Positions 26,201 to 35,817 are shown, numbered from the stretch's first letter. The stretch is 64,000 bases of DNA from Lachnospiraceae bacterium (GCA_022845955.1 AP025576.1:1240001-1304000); one strand, 5' to 3'. Notes: generated by a model from the sequence alone, not told the origin. Translations and numbers: made by a program.

Positions 26201-27238
26201 ATGAATCTCAGTGACGGATTGGGAAAGGAAGAGATCGTTTATAAAAGCTTATACAGGCGGTGCAGGGAGCTTTGGGAACAGCCGGTAACGGACTGGGACG
26301 AGCTGGTGCGCCGTTATCATAAGGCCGGTATCCGTGAGATACCCACAGAGGCGCCTTCACGGATGGGCACGGTTCTTACCGAGTCGGATTTTTTTACGGA
26401 AAATGTGAAAGAAGTGGTATGCTTTAATCACCTCCGGTACTGCCCGCCGTTCCTTCACCGGCTGGAGTTTATTAAGATTATCTATGTATACCGGGGGAGG
26501 GTTACTTTGTATTTGAATGATGAAAAATATGAGCTGCAGTCGGGTAATTTCTGCATCATCACGCCGGGTATCCGGCATACGGTTTTTTCCGGACATGACG
26601 AGGATGTGATCATCAATATCCTGATGCGTGTAAGCTCTTTTTCCAACGCTTTTTCCGGGATTCTGATGGAACAGAATATCCTGGCGGATTTTTTCTGGAA
26701 AATACTCTATACCAAGCACAGCAACAGGGTTCTGGTATTTGTATGCAGCAACGATGCGAAGCTGGACCGCTGGGTGGAAAAAATGATGGATGAGTCGGCC
26801 AGAGGGCAGCATGCCAGCAACCTGCTGATGAAAAGCGGCGCCTGTATATTTCTGGGGATTGTCATGCGGGAGCATCTGCAGGAACTGCATTTGAAGGAGG
26901 AACTGACGGACGAGGTATATGTGCTGCCTGCCATTATCCAGTCAATGCGCAGCAGCCTTAAGACAATAACCCTCGATGAGTTGAGTCTGCAGTTCCATAT
27001 GAGTGAAACGGATCTGAAACGGTATATCGTGAAAGAAAGCGGGTATACCTACCGGTACCTCCTCCGTGATCTGCGCCTGCGCAGAGCCGTGGAACTGCTG
27101 CGGGGTACCAAACTCAGCATGGAAAGGATCATGGAGGAGACAGGCTACAGCAACATGAATAATTTTTACAGGAGTTTCCGGGAGCACTTTGGGAAAACAC
27201 CATTGGAGTTCCGAAAAAACGAGGAAATCCTTATCTGA
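26201..27238 (+). CDS. AraC-family regulator with N-terminal cupin domain (2)
   Basis: A 345-residue paralogue of the preceding regulator, starting 27 bp after it with AGGAGG before ATG 26201. The cupin part shows FLHRLEFIKIIYVYRGRVTL and SGNFCIITPGIRHTVFSGHD. The C-terminal helix-turn-helix pair ends GYSNMNNFYRSFREHFGKTP. The tandem arrangement suggests duplication followed by divergence of sensor and DNA-recognition parts; the two may respond to different sugars or act as a heterodimer. Confidence 0.9.
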   Translation: MNLSDGLGKEEIVYKSLYRRCRELWEQPVTDWDELVRRYHKAGIREIPTEAPSRMGTVLTESDFFTENVKEVVCFNHLRYCPPFLHRLEFIKIIYVYRGRVTLYLNDEKYELQSGNFCIITPGIRHTVFSGHDEDVIINILMRVSSFSNAFSGILMEQNILADFFWKILYTKHSNRVLVFVCSNDAKLDRWVEKMMDESARGQHASNLLMKSGACIFLGIVMREHLQELHLKEELTDEVYVLPAIIQSMRSSLKTITLDELSLQFHMSETDLKRYIVKESGYTYRYLLRDLRLRRAVELLRGTKLSMERIMEETGYSNMNNFYRSFREHFGKTPLEFRKNEEILI

Positions 27239-27298
27239 AGGAAAAGAACAGGTAACGGTAAGGGGGGAACAGTGACGGGAACAGAATATGGACGGAAG

Positions 27299-27331
27299 GC
27301 ACGGTAAGAATTAGTTACCGTGCTTTTTTTT
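27299..27331 (+). terminator. Intrinsic terminator after the tandem AraC genes
   Basis: GCACGGTAA (27299-27307) pairs with TTACCGTGC (27315-27323), followed by eight T. Confidence 0.92.
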
Positions 27332-27518
27332 GATCCGGATCCCACATGATACTTTTCAGGAACGGCAGTGTGAAACGGGCAGAAAAGGTCATATAAAGCA
27401 AGTTTTGTATAGAGTGATATAGAGATGTTAGAAATATATAATAGAAACACACAAAACATACAAATTGTACTTTATTAAAAGGGGACTATGTTGTGAAAAT
27501 TACAAGGAGGGAATGAAA

Positions 27519-29210
27519 ATGGCTAAAAAAATGATGGCAATTGTTATGGCTGCCGCGATGTCGGTGACATTGCTGGCAGGCTGTGCGGGGAAAGGAGCGG
27601 ACACGCCGGCGGCGGCGGATAACGCGGGCCGGACCACGGAAAACCAGGGAAGCACGGCAGCAGGCGGGGAGGAAGCATCCGGGGAGGACGGCAGCGGACT
27701 GGTTCCGATCACCTTCAGCAGGGCGCAGGATTCGCTGATGGAAACGGATATTTTTGCAAGAATGGAAGGGGCCAGCTATGAGGATAATCTCTGGACGGAT
27801 TTGATCGCGGAAAGGCTTGGCTATGATGTAAAATATCTGTGGATTGCCTCCAGCGCAGAGCTTCAGACGCAGAAATTCAATGCGGCTATGGCGGCAGGTA
27901 CGATTCCGGATATCGTATGTGTGAATAAGACAGACTTAAAGCAGCTTGTGGAAGCCGGTCTGGTAGTGGATATGAAACCTTATTTTGACGAGTACGCCAG
28001 TGATTTTGTCAAGGAATTGATTGCGGCGGGCGGGGATGCTGCGATTCAGGCATGTACCTATGACGGCGTGCAGTACGGGATTCCCTATGTGGACTGTGAT
28101 ATTGAGACGGCACAGATGCTTTGGCTGCGCCAGGACTGGCTGGACGAGCTGGGGCTGGAGGCACCGGAAACACTGGAGGAACTCAAAAACATCCTGGCAG
28201 CGTTCAAGGAGCATGCCGGCAGCGGCGGATCGGGTCTGGCACTCAGCTCCGATATTTACGGCAACAATTTTGATATGAAGGGCTGGTGCAACGCCTATGG
28301 GGCCTATCCCAAATATTGGATTGATGACGGAAGCGGAAAGCTGGTATACGGCAGTACCACTCCGGAAATGAAGGAGGCGCTGGGAAGCCTTGCGGAGCTT
28401 TTCCAGGAGGGGTTGCTTGATCCGGAATTCTATGTAAACGACAATGACAAGGCAAAGGAAGCGCTTGTCAGCGGAAAATGCGGGGCTATGTACGGCTATC
28501 ATGCAGGTTCCCTGTGGCCGCTGCAGGATGTGGTGGATGCCGATCCGGAAGCGGACTGGCGCCCCTATGCGCTGCCTGTAAAGAATGCGGGCGATACCAT
28601 CAAACCCGGTATCCATATGTGTACGGCAAACTGGTATGCGGTAAGCAAGGACTGTGCCCATCCGGAAGCTTTGGTTGAGATGCTGAACTTATATTGTGAA
28701 AAAGTGCTGGATCCCGAAAAGAATGAGTATGCGGTATATGCCAATCCCGGGGACGGGCTGGAGGGTGTATGGAGGCTTACCCCGGTAACCATCAACAGCC
28801 CTAATAAAAACCAGGTTACGGCAAAGGCGATTGAAGAACCCTTAAAAACCGGCGATCCCGGCGAGCTTACCGGGGAACAGTACAGCATGTGGGAATACAG
28901 CTATAAGGCGCAGAACGGAGATACCCAGCTTTGGGGATGGAACCGTGTATTCGGGGCGGACGGCTCCCAGCAGCTGCTGATGTCCTATCAGAACGACAGC
29001 AATGTGGAATTGGTATATGATCAGTTCTTCGGCGCTCCCGGTGAGATTATGACCACGAAGAAAACCACGCTGGATGATATGCTGGATCAGGTGTTCATAA
29101 AAATCATCGCCGGCCAGGAGCCTCTGGATTCTTTTGATTCCGTGGTGGAACAGTGGAAAACGGCAGGCGGTCAGGAGATGACGGACGAAGTGAACGAATG
29201 GTACTCTTAA
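27519..29210 (+). CDS. Extracellular solute-binding lipoprotein (LplA-like)
   Basis: A 563-residue lipoprotein with lipobox LLAGC (Cys22), a low-complexity linker to about residue 65, then a large binding-protein fold (QTQKFNAAMAAGTIPDIVCV; YGIPYVDCDIETAQMLWLRQ). The start is ATG 27519, 8 bases after AAGGAGG at 27504-27510; ATG 27513 is too close to that site. Its length is typical of the binding proteins of LplB/LplC importers. The two matching permeases follow, but only after the 259-bp palindrome at 29265-29523. The GH78 gene beyond suggests a rhamnose-containing oligosaccharide as ligand. Confidence 0.92.
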   Translation: MAKKMMAIVMAAAMSVTLLAGCAGKGADTPAAADNAGRTTENQGSTAAGGEEASGEDGSGLVPITFSRAQDSLMETDIFARMEGASYEDNLWTDLIAERLGYDVKYLWIASSAELQTQKFNAAMAAGTIPDIVCVNKTDLKQLVEAGLVVDMKPYFDEYASDFVKELIAAGGDAAIQACTYDGVQYGIPYVDCDIETAQMLWLRQDWLDELGLEAPETLEELKNILAAFKEHAGSGGSGLALSSDIYGNNFDMKGWCNAYGAYPKYWIDDGSGKLVYGSTTPEMKEALGSLAELFQEGLLDPEFYVNDNDKAKEALVSGKCGAMYGYHAGSLWPLQDVVDADPEADWRPYALPVKNAGDTIKPGIHMCTANWYAVSKDCAHPEALVEMLNLYCEKVLDPEKNEYAVYANPGDGLEGVWRLTPVTINSPNKNQVTAKAIEEPLKTGDPGELTGEQYSMWEYSYKAQNGDTQLWGWNRVFGADGSQQLLMSYQNDSNVELVYDQFFGAPGEIMTTKKTTLDDMLDQVFIKIIAGQEPLDSFDSVVEQWKTAGGQEMTDEVNEWYS

Positions 29211-29223
29211 ATCTCTTTCTTAC

Positions 29224-29248
29224 GGCCAGCGCGGCAAGTGCGCTGGCC
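29224..29248 (+). terminator. Hairpin after the binding-protein gene
   Basis: GGCCAGCGC and GCGCTGGCC (29224-29232, 29240-29248) form a perfect 9-bp stem 13 bp after the stop codon. No T-run follows, so it may stabilise the 3' end of the mRNA rather than terminate. Confidence 0.5.
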
Positions 29249-29264
29249 TGACTGAATAGTTACA

Positions 29265-29523
29265 AACGCAAACATCGCAGGAGCCAAATGGCCTCCCTCC
29301 CGCTGCCGGCGCGTCGTGTCCGGGATTGAAAAGGATTTTTTTCAGTCAGTCAGACCGTACATTCCGATGAGCCCGAGGGCATCAAGTGTGTCAGGTGAGG
29401 CTGACACACTTGATCGGTCTCCTCTCCATGGTCTGAAATGACTGAAAAAAATTCCTTTTCAATCCCGGACACGACGCGCCGGCAGCGGGAGGGAGGCCAT
29501 TTGGCTCCTGCGATGTTTGCGTT
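29265..29523. repeat. Giant palindrome 2 (about 84-bp arms)
   Basis: The left arm starts AACGCAAACATCGCAGGAGC at 29265, and the right arm ends GCTCCTGCGATGTTTGCGTT at 29523. The reverse complements agree over about 84 positions apart from a single extra A (GGATTTTTTT against GGAATTTTTTT). Pairing then continues with gaps to CAGACC/GGTCTG (29351-29356, 29430-29435). An independent perfect 14-bp hairpin, ATCAAGTGTGTCAG/CTGACACACTTGAT (29381-29414), sits in the centre. No gene is inside. It separates the binding-protein gene from its permeases. A 14-base match to its end, TGCGATGTTTGCGT, occurs at 7861-7874. Confidence 0.88.
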
Positions 29524-29564
29524 ATAAAAAAGAACCATTTTATGTGTGGTGTGGGAGGAACCGT

Positions 29565-30500
29565 ATGGCTTCAGCAAAGAAAAAAGGAAAAAGCAAATAT
29601 ACCGTCGCTGTTTTTAAGAGGGAGCTGCCGCTGCATCTGATGCTGCTTCCGGGACTCATCCTGGTGGCCGTTTTCAGCTATACCCCTATGGCAGGGCTGA
29701 TTATCGCTTTCCAAAAGTTTATTCCGAGCAAGGGGATGTTCGGAGACCAGCAGTGGGTGGGGCTGGGGAACTTCACTTATGTGTTCAGCCTGCCTGGTTT
29801 TGATCAGGCGCTGAAAAATACCATAGTCATCGCTTTCTGGAAAATCCTTCTGGGGCTGGCGGTACCTATCATTTTTGCACTGCTGCTGAATGAAGTGAAT
29901 CGCAGCGGCTTTAAGAGAACCGTGCAGACCATCGTGTATCTGCCTTATTTTTTGTCCTGGGTGGTTTTGGGCGGTATTTTTCTGGATATGCTTTCGCCCA
30001 GCTCCGGTATTGTCAACCAAATACTTACGGCGCTGGGGGGGAAAAGCGTTTTTTTCCTGGGAGACAACCGTTATTTCAAGCCGACCCTGATCGTGACGGA
30101 TATCTGGAAAAATTTCGGATACGGGGCCATTGTTTATCTGGCCGCCATTCTGGGAATAGACACGGACCTGTATGAAGCGGCGCAGATAGACGGAGCCAAC
30201 CGCTGGAAGCAGGTATGGCATGTAACCCTTCCGGGCATGCGGATGATCATCGTGCTGATGATGGTACTCAGTCTGGGAAATGTGCTGAATGCGGGTTTTG
30301 ACCAGATCTTCAATCTTTACAGCAAAGCGGTTTATGAATCCGGGGATATCCTGGATACCTTTGTATACCGCCTGGGCCTTATCGATGCCCAGTACGGGCC
30401 GGCTACGGCGGTGGGGCTGTTTAAGTCGATCATATCAACCATGTTCATTTCGGTTTCCTACTGGCTTGCCTATCGGTTTGCAGATTACCGGATCTTTTAA
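29565..30500 (+). CDS. Sugar ABC transporter permease (LplB type)
   Basis: A 311-residue permease with the LplB-type N-terminus (LMLLPGLILVAVFSYTPMAG) and EAA loop LYEAAQIDGANRWKQVWHVT. The start is ATG 29565 after GTGGGAGG. The frame continues to 29517, which lies inside palindrome 2, and that part is not likely translated. It pairs with the next permease. Confidence 0.93.
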   Translation: MASAKKKGKSKYTVAVFKRELPLHLMLLPGLILVAVFSYTPMAGLIIAFQKFIPSKGMFGDQQWVGLGNFTYVFSLPGFDQALKNTIVIAFWKILLGLAVPIIFALLLNEVNRSGFKRTVQTIVYLPYFLSWVVLGGIFLDMLSPSSGIVNQILTALGGKSVFFLGDNRYFKPTLIVTDIWKNFGYGAIVYLAAILGIDTDLYEAAQIDGANRWKQVWHVTLPGMRMIIVLMMVLSLGNVLNAGFDQIFNLYSKAVYESGDILDTFVYRLGLIDAQYGPATAVGLFKSIISTMFISVSYWLAYRFADYRIF

Positions 30501-30514
30501 GGGAGGGCACAACA

Positions 30515-31396
30515 TTGAAAAAAATGACTAAGGGACGTCTTGTCTTTCAGATAATTAATTATACCGTACTGATCCTTTTGTCGGCTTTGTGTCTGTTTCC
30601 GCTGCTGAATATCCTGGCTATGTCCTTTTCCAGCGCCACGGCAGTGGCGGCGGGTAAGGTTTCCGTCCTGCCGGTGGAATTCAATACCTATGCCTACAGC
30701 TATGTCATAGGAAAAAAGGATTTCTGGAATTCTCTGCTGAAATCGGTGGAGAGGGTAGGGATCGGGGTCCCCTTTTCCATGCTGCTGACGATTCTGGTGG
30801 CTTATCCGTTATCCAAGGAACGGACACAGCTGAGGCTGCGCAGCTTTTATTCCTGGATTTTCTTCTTCACGATGCTTTTTTCCGGCGGCCTCATCCCCGG
30901 TTATCTGTTAATACAGAATCTGCATCTGATGGATACGATCTGGGCGCTGATTCTGCCGATGGCGGTTCCGGTGTACAACATTGTGCTCATGCTGAATTTC
31001 TTCCGCGGCATTCCCCGTGAACTGGAGGAAGCGGCGCTGATAGACGGCGCCAACCAGTTCCAGACCTGCTTCCGGATATATGTGCCCTGTGCCAAGCCGT
31101 CGATTGCCACGCTTACCCTTTTCTGTTTCATTACCCATTGGAACAGCTATTTCGACGGACTGATTTTTTCCAATTTCCCGGAAAGCTATCCGCTTGCCTC
31201 TTTTCTGTATACGGTGGTGGTACAGAGGGATATGAGCCTTTTGAGCATGGAGCAGATACGGGAGCTTTCCCTGGTGGATGACAGGACGATCCGCTGTGCG
31301 CAGATTTTTATTGCGTTGATCCCGATCATGCTGATATACCCTTTTGCCCAGAAATACTTTGTAAAGGGAATGACAGTGGGTTCCGTAAAGGGATGA
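30515..31396 (+). CDS. Sugar ABC transporter permease (LplC type)
   Basis: A 293-residue partner permease with EAA loop LEEAALIDGANQFQTCFRIY and the LplC-like ending FAQKYFVKGMTVGSVKG. The start is TTG 30515, seven bases after AGGGAGGG. The alternative ATG 30524 is 16 bases away. It is followed 28 bp later by the GH78 gene, so uptake and hydrolysis are probably co-expressed. Confidence 0.93.
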   Translation: MKKMTKGRLVFQIINYTVLILLSALCLFPLLNILAMSFSSATAVAAGKVSVLPVEFNTYAYSYVIGKKDFWNSLLKSVERVGIGVPFSMLLTILVAYPLSKERTQLRLRSFYSWIFFFTMLFSGGLIPGYLLIQNLHLMDTIWALILPMAVPVYNIVLMLNFFRGIPRELEEAALIDGANQFQTCFRIYVPCAKPSIATLTLFCFITHWNSYFDGLIFSNFPESYPLASFLYTVVVQRDMSLLSMEQIRELSLVDDRTIRCAQIFIALIPIMLIYPFAQKYFVKGMTVGSVKG

Positions 31397-31424
31397 ATAT
31401 ACATACCGGGAAAAGAGGTTACCT

Positions 31425-34291
31425 ATGAAACTTACAACACTTTTGACGCAAAATTTAAGGAATCCCATCGGCCTTGGATGTACGGCCCCTTGCTTCAGCT
31501 ATTCCCTGCATTCGGAAAAAAGAGGGGACAGGCAGACCGCCTGCCGGATACTTGCCGCTTCCCGGGCGGAGCTGCTGGAAGAAGGGAAGGCGGATCTGTG
31601 GGACAGCGGAAAGATGGAAACCGGACGGAATTATGCCATTCGTTATGAAGGAAAGCCGCTGCGCTCCAGGCAGGAGGTATTCTGGAAGGCTAAGGTATGG
31701 GATGCGTGGGGACTTGAATCGGACTGGAGCAGGCCTGCCTTTTTTGAAATGGGCCTGCTGGAGGAAACGGATTGGAAAGCCGGATGGATAGGGCAGGGGG
31801 ATGCTTTTGCGGGAGATAAATCCGCGGCCCTGGCGGTTGCCGGGCCGTTTACGGCGCCATTGTGCGGCCGGGTGAAAAAAGCCAGGCTTTATATCAGTGG
31901 CCTGGGGCTGTTCCGGGCGGAGATGAACGGGGAACCGCTTTCGGAAAACCTGTATGAGCCGGGAGAAAGTTCCTTTAACCGCAGGGTATATTATGTGACC
32001 TATGACATTACGCCTTTTCTGAGGGAGGGGAGGAATGTTCTGGGCGTGACGCTGGGAAACGGGCAGTATGTGAATTTTGCCGTGGATCCGGTTATGAAAA
32101 AAGCGGACGGTACCTTATCGGAAAAACACAGATACCAGAAGGAGGATACCATTTTCCTGAAGAAAGGGATCTGCGGCGACAAAAAGCTGCTTTCCAGGTG
32201 GAGCTTACGCTGACGGACGGGACCGTGGAAACCGCAGCCGTCAGCGGCGAGACCTGGAAAATCGGGGAAAGCCCGGTGACGTTCCAGAACTGGTATGGAG
32301 GAGAGGACTATGATGCTTTGAAAGCCCTGCGGGAGAAAGGCTGGAATACGCCAGCGGGGGATACCGGAAGCTGGCAGAATGCGGTACGGATGGAGCCTCC
32401 CCGGGGAAAACTTGCGGCGAGGGAATTCCCGCCGGTCCGCATCTGGGAAAGCTGGCCTGCAAAAAGCGTGACCAGGCTTCCCAACGGAAACTGGCTTGTG
32501 GATATGGGAAAAAACAGCGCCGGTTTTATCCGCCTGAAGCTGCATGACACGGAAGCGTATGCGGGACGGAAGATAGAACTGTATCCGGGGGAGGTGCAAA
32601 AGGCGGATGGCAGCGGTGTGGATCAGGCCTCCTGTACCCAAAGCTGTGACACCCTGTATCGATGCAGGGTGAAGGACAGCTATATCATCGCGGGGACAGG
32701 CAGTGAACAATGGCATCCCCATTTTTGTTATCATGGCTTCCAATACGCAGAAGTGAGCGGATTCCCCGGGATACCCGGGACGCAGAATTTCGAAGGCTGC
32801 GCCGTAAGACTGATGAATGAGAAGCATTCGGATTTTGAAACGGACAATGCCATACTGAATGCGATCAGCCGCATGACGGACCGTTCCATTGAAAGCAACA
32901 TGATGTTCAGCTTTACAGACTGTCCGCAGATAGAAAAGCTGGGCTGGCTGGAGACCACGCAGCTGATGTTTTCCTCCATTGCAGCCGGCTATGATATCCG
33001 CAGCTGGATCCCGAAAATTATGTACGATATGCAGGATTCCCAGGTTACGGCAGAATCCGTCGGGGAAGAACTGACGGAGGCGGACCGCCGGAGATATCCG
33101 GGTTTTGCTTTTGACCGGTTTGCAAACAGGGAGACGGAGGAAGAAGGTTTTGTGCCGGGAATCGCACCGGAGTATTTCCGGATCGGCGGATTGTTCAAGG
33201 ATCCTAACTGGGGAGGCGCCTGTGTGATGACTCCCTGGTATTATTACATGGAATACGGTGACGAGGAAATCCTGCGGCAGAATTTCACAATGATGCAGGC
33301 CTATGTGGCTCATCTGGAGCGGCAGTCCGTGAACGGTGTGCTGAAAGGGTATGCCCAGATGGGGGAGTGGGGGCAGCTGCATGAAAATACGCCGGTGTCT
33401 CTTGTGGCGACCTGTGCTTTTTATCTGCAGGCTGTAACCATGGCAGAAATTGCGGATGTTCTGGACGAACAGGAAGCAAAAGGACATTATCTGGAAATGG
33501 CGGAGCGGATAAGGGCCGGTTTTTATGGAGACAGGGAATGCTGGCAGCCGGAAGAGGGAAGCTATGGAAACAAAAGCCAGGCCAGCTATGGCTGTGTTCT
33601 GTTTTCCGGCATAGGGAAGCCGGAGAAAAGAGAAGAAGCCCTGCGCGGCCTGCTGAAGGCGGTGGCCGCACGGGAGGATCATCTCTCCTGCGGGGAAGTG
33701 GGACTGAAACAGGTATTTCATGCGCTGGCCTCCTATGGGGAAAATGAGACGGTTTACCGCATGGTCATGAACCCCACAGCTCCCAGCTACAGGCATCATG
33801 TGGAGCAGGGGCTTACCACATTGCCGGAATACTGGAACTATACCGAGCTGTGGAACGGGCTGGGACGTTCCCGAAACCACGCCATGATGGGCCATGTGAA
33901 GGAGTGGCTGTGCCGGTCCGTGCTGGGGATCCTGCCCCTGGAACCGGGATATCGCCGGCTCCGGATCCGCCCCTGGCTGCATGCAGAGATAAACCGGGTG
34001 GAAGGCTCCCTTTTTACCGTACGGGGGTACGTCAGGCTGGAATGCCGCAGGGAGGGAAATGCGCTTATTATGCGTACGGATATCCCTGTCGGAGCGCAGG
34101 CGGATGTCTGCCTGCCTTATGAGGAAGGGAAATGCTGTTATCTGGACGGGAAGGAATTCCGGGGATATGAAAAAACAGGTGACGGTTATCTGACAGTTTC
34201 CGGTGTGCCGTCCGGGAGCTACAGGTGGGAAGTCAAATACCCCGCCGCACACTGCTTCCTTCAGAATCACCCCCCGGTTACCAGTACATAA
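31425..34291 (+). pseudogene. GH78 alpha-L-rhamnosidase, split by a frameshift
   Basis: Together the two frames encode a complete GH78 enzyme of about 955 residues, predicted to release terminal alpha-L-rhamnose. Frame one (31425 to about 32190) has the N-terminal beta-sandwich domains (NPIGLGCTAPCFSYSL; FWKAKVWDAWGLESDWSRPA; LGVTLGNGQYVNF). Frame two (about 32191-34291) has the rest, including the (alpha/alpha)6 catalytic barrel (FTDCPQIEKLGWLETTQLMF) and the C-terminal sandwich. Homology passes from KKLL in frame one to QVELTLTDG in frame two at CTGCTTTCC (32188-32196). One extra T would restore a single frame, so either a one-base deletion in a T-run or a sequencing error explains it. The last about 15 residues (FLQNHPPVTST) may be a rearranged end, because a decayed regulator follows at once. 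Confidence 0.88.
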
Positions 34292-34822
34292 CTGGGACAA
34301 AGTTGATATCTTGCTCTATCAGCCGTTTTTGGCCGGGCTCCAGGACCGGTTTACACAGCGATTCCGCATTACGGCCACCATAGGGTTCGGAACAATATAT
34401 CCGCAGCTCAGTCTTGTTTCCATTTCCTACATGCAGGCATCCCAGAAAATAAGAGGCCGGAGCCTCAAGGACGATGGAAAAATCCTGTACCATATGGAAG
34501 AGGATGACGGCAGCCGTTTCTATCAGCAGATACGAAACTACTTTCCCCGTTTCCGTTCATCTGCTCTATCATGAAGGATGAACTTCTCATGAAAGAGGAA
34601 AACCGGAAAAAGCGCCAGGAATCCCTCTCTATCATAGAACGGATTCAGGGTTATATTGACGGCAATCTGCAAAACCAGCAGCTTTTGGTTGACACGGATC
34701 TCACCGTTGAAGCAATTGTAAAGGAAATAGGGTTCGACAACGCCTCCAGCTTTATAAGAAAATTCAGCAGCGTTGTCGGCATGACTCCCGGAAAATACCG
34801 GGAAACCCGGCTTAGAAGCTGA
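34292..34822 (+). pseudogene. Decayed AraC-type regulator
   Basis: These are remnants of an AraC/YesN-like regulator in two different frames. The first piece (to about 34560) has the linker segment FRITATIGFGTIYPQLSLVS followed by SYMQASQKI, typical of the central region of these proteins. The second piece (34571-34822) has IERIQGYIDGNLQNQQ, then jumps to VDTDLTVEAIVKEIGFDNAS and FIRKFSSVVGMTPGKYRE, the second helix-turn-helix. The first helix-turn-helix is deleted and a frameshift separates the halves. It was presumably once the regulator of the neighbouring rhamnoside genes. Confidence 0.8.
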
Positions 34823-34842
34823 CTGCGTTCTGTCCCTGTCCA

Positions 34843-34897
34843 AAAGGGCAACAGTCCCGGAACCGGATCCCTCCGAACCGGGCTGCCGCCCTTCTTT
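34843..34897 (+). terminator. Terminator-like hairpin after the decayed regulator
   Basis: AAGGGC (34844-34849) with GCCCTT (34888-34893), and CCCGG with CCGGG inside, followed by CTTT. It is a weak T-run but a strong stem. Confidence 0.5.
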
Positions 34898-34935
34898 ATG
34901 TCCTCCCATAAATACATTTACTCCACTTCGCATAT

Positions 34936-35152
34936 GCTTTCACATAATCGATCCCATATTCTAATCTGGCTTTTACGTCGCTTTCAGCCAAAACCGTAAA
35001 AGAAAAAAGAATATCTTCTCCAATGGAAACAGCTGTTGGCCGCAGAATCCAGTCAGTGCTATCATTTTTTCCATACCACTTCTCTGCAAGCTCCCTTACG
35101 AGATCCGGATGGGTTTTGGAAATGTCATTCAGATTATTTGCCACACTTCTTC
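34936..35152 (-). pseudogene. Partial copy of the HEAT-repeat (AlkD-like) gene
   Basis: This minus-strand fragment reads NNLNDISKTHPDLVRELAEK, then skips about 50 residues to IGEDILFSFTVLAES and YGIDYVKA. Nucleotides 35039-35152 match 23977-24090 of the intact gene with one difference that I can see in 114. The other part (34936-35038) shows about ten differences. Both ends of the homology are abrupt. It is a truncated, internally deleted duplicate or the remnant of a paralogue. Confidence 0.88.
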
Positions 35153-35319
35153 ATATTTTTGCAAAAACAATGGTGCGGCAGCAAAGAATCCCGTTTGAGG
35201 TAGCTCTTGATGTTCCCAACGCCGAAACTTTAACTGCGATTGATGACGTAAATCACGGGCGCAATCTTAGCAAGTCTTTCCATAGTGTTACGGAACTGAT
35301 GGAGGACTTAAATGCTTGA
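35153..35319 (+). pseudogene. RelB/DinJ antitoxin, 5'-truncated
   Basis: The C-terminal half of a DinJ-type antitoxin (IFAKTMVRQQRIPFEVALDV, then PNAETLTAIDD and SFHSVTELMEDLNA). The ribbon-helix-helix N-terminus is gone: upstream sequence switches at 35152/35153 to the HEAT-gene copy. It overlaps the toxin start by 8 bp, the normal arrangement for these operons. Confidence 0.82.
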
Positions 35320-35573
35320 CGTAAGATATTCAACTAAATTTAAGAAGGATTATAAAACGTGGGTATAATCCTCAACTACTGCAAGATGTTTTAGAGATTT
35401 TATGCAGCGAACAGCCGTTGCCGCCCAAGTTTCAAGATCATAATCTAACCGGTAATTACGAAGGGCACAAAGAATGCCATATCACTGCTGACTGGTTGCT
35501 TATCTATAAAATTGAGCAGGAGATTTTGACCTTGTCATTAACCAGAACCGGAACCCACAGCGACTTGTTTTGA
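35312..35573 (+). pseudogene. YafQ/RelE-type mRNA interferase toxin, frameshifted
   Basis: It starts MLDVRYSTKFKKDYK at 35312, then meets a stop after 18 codons. A second frame continues RGYNPQLLQDVLEILCSEQP, HNLTGNYEGHKECHITADWL and LTLSLTRTGTHSDLF to TGA 35571-35573. The last block carries the conserved histidines and C-terminal phenylalanine of YafQ. A short deletion near 35357-35360 explains the shift. The toxin is inactive, consistent with loss of the antitoxin's DNA-binding half. Confidence 0.85.
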
Positions 35574-35578
35574 AACAC

Positions 35579-35604
35579 GCCCCGAACCCATCACGGTCCG
35601 GGGC
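35579..35604 (+). terminator. Hairpin after the toxin remnant
   Basis: GCCCCG (35579-35584) pairs with CGGGGC (35599-35604), 5 bp after the toxin stop, followed by a short GCTTCT. It is likely the former operon terminator. From 35605 to 35817 I see no gene. Confidence 0.5.
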
Positions 35605-35817
35605 GCTTCTATACCGACGTTTAGATTGCCCTATCCAGCAAAGCGATGGAAAGACCTTTAACCGGAAAAGAGGGACGAAATACTATTGTAGATCAGATAT
35701 TTATAGGCAGAAAACCGTAATTGCCACTGAGGTGGCAGTAGTACTGGCCGCTACGTCCCTGTTTGGGCTCTTTCCTTTCGGATCTTCCTGTCCGCATCCC
35801 GGCCGGCTTCCCTGTAT

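Noticed and set aside
32000..34300. Long open frame of 766 codons on the minus strand
   Set aside because: It lies opposite the GH78 gene, whose frame has clear homology; the minus translation shows no known motifs.
34292..35817. Insertion sequence as the cause of the gene graveyard
   Set aside because: No transposase remnant, terminal inverted repeat or target duplication was found.
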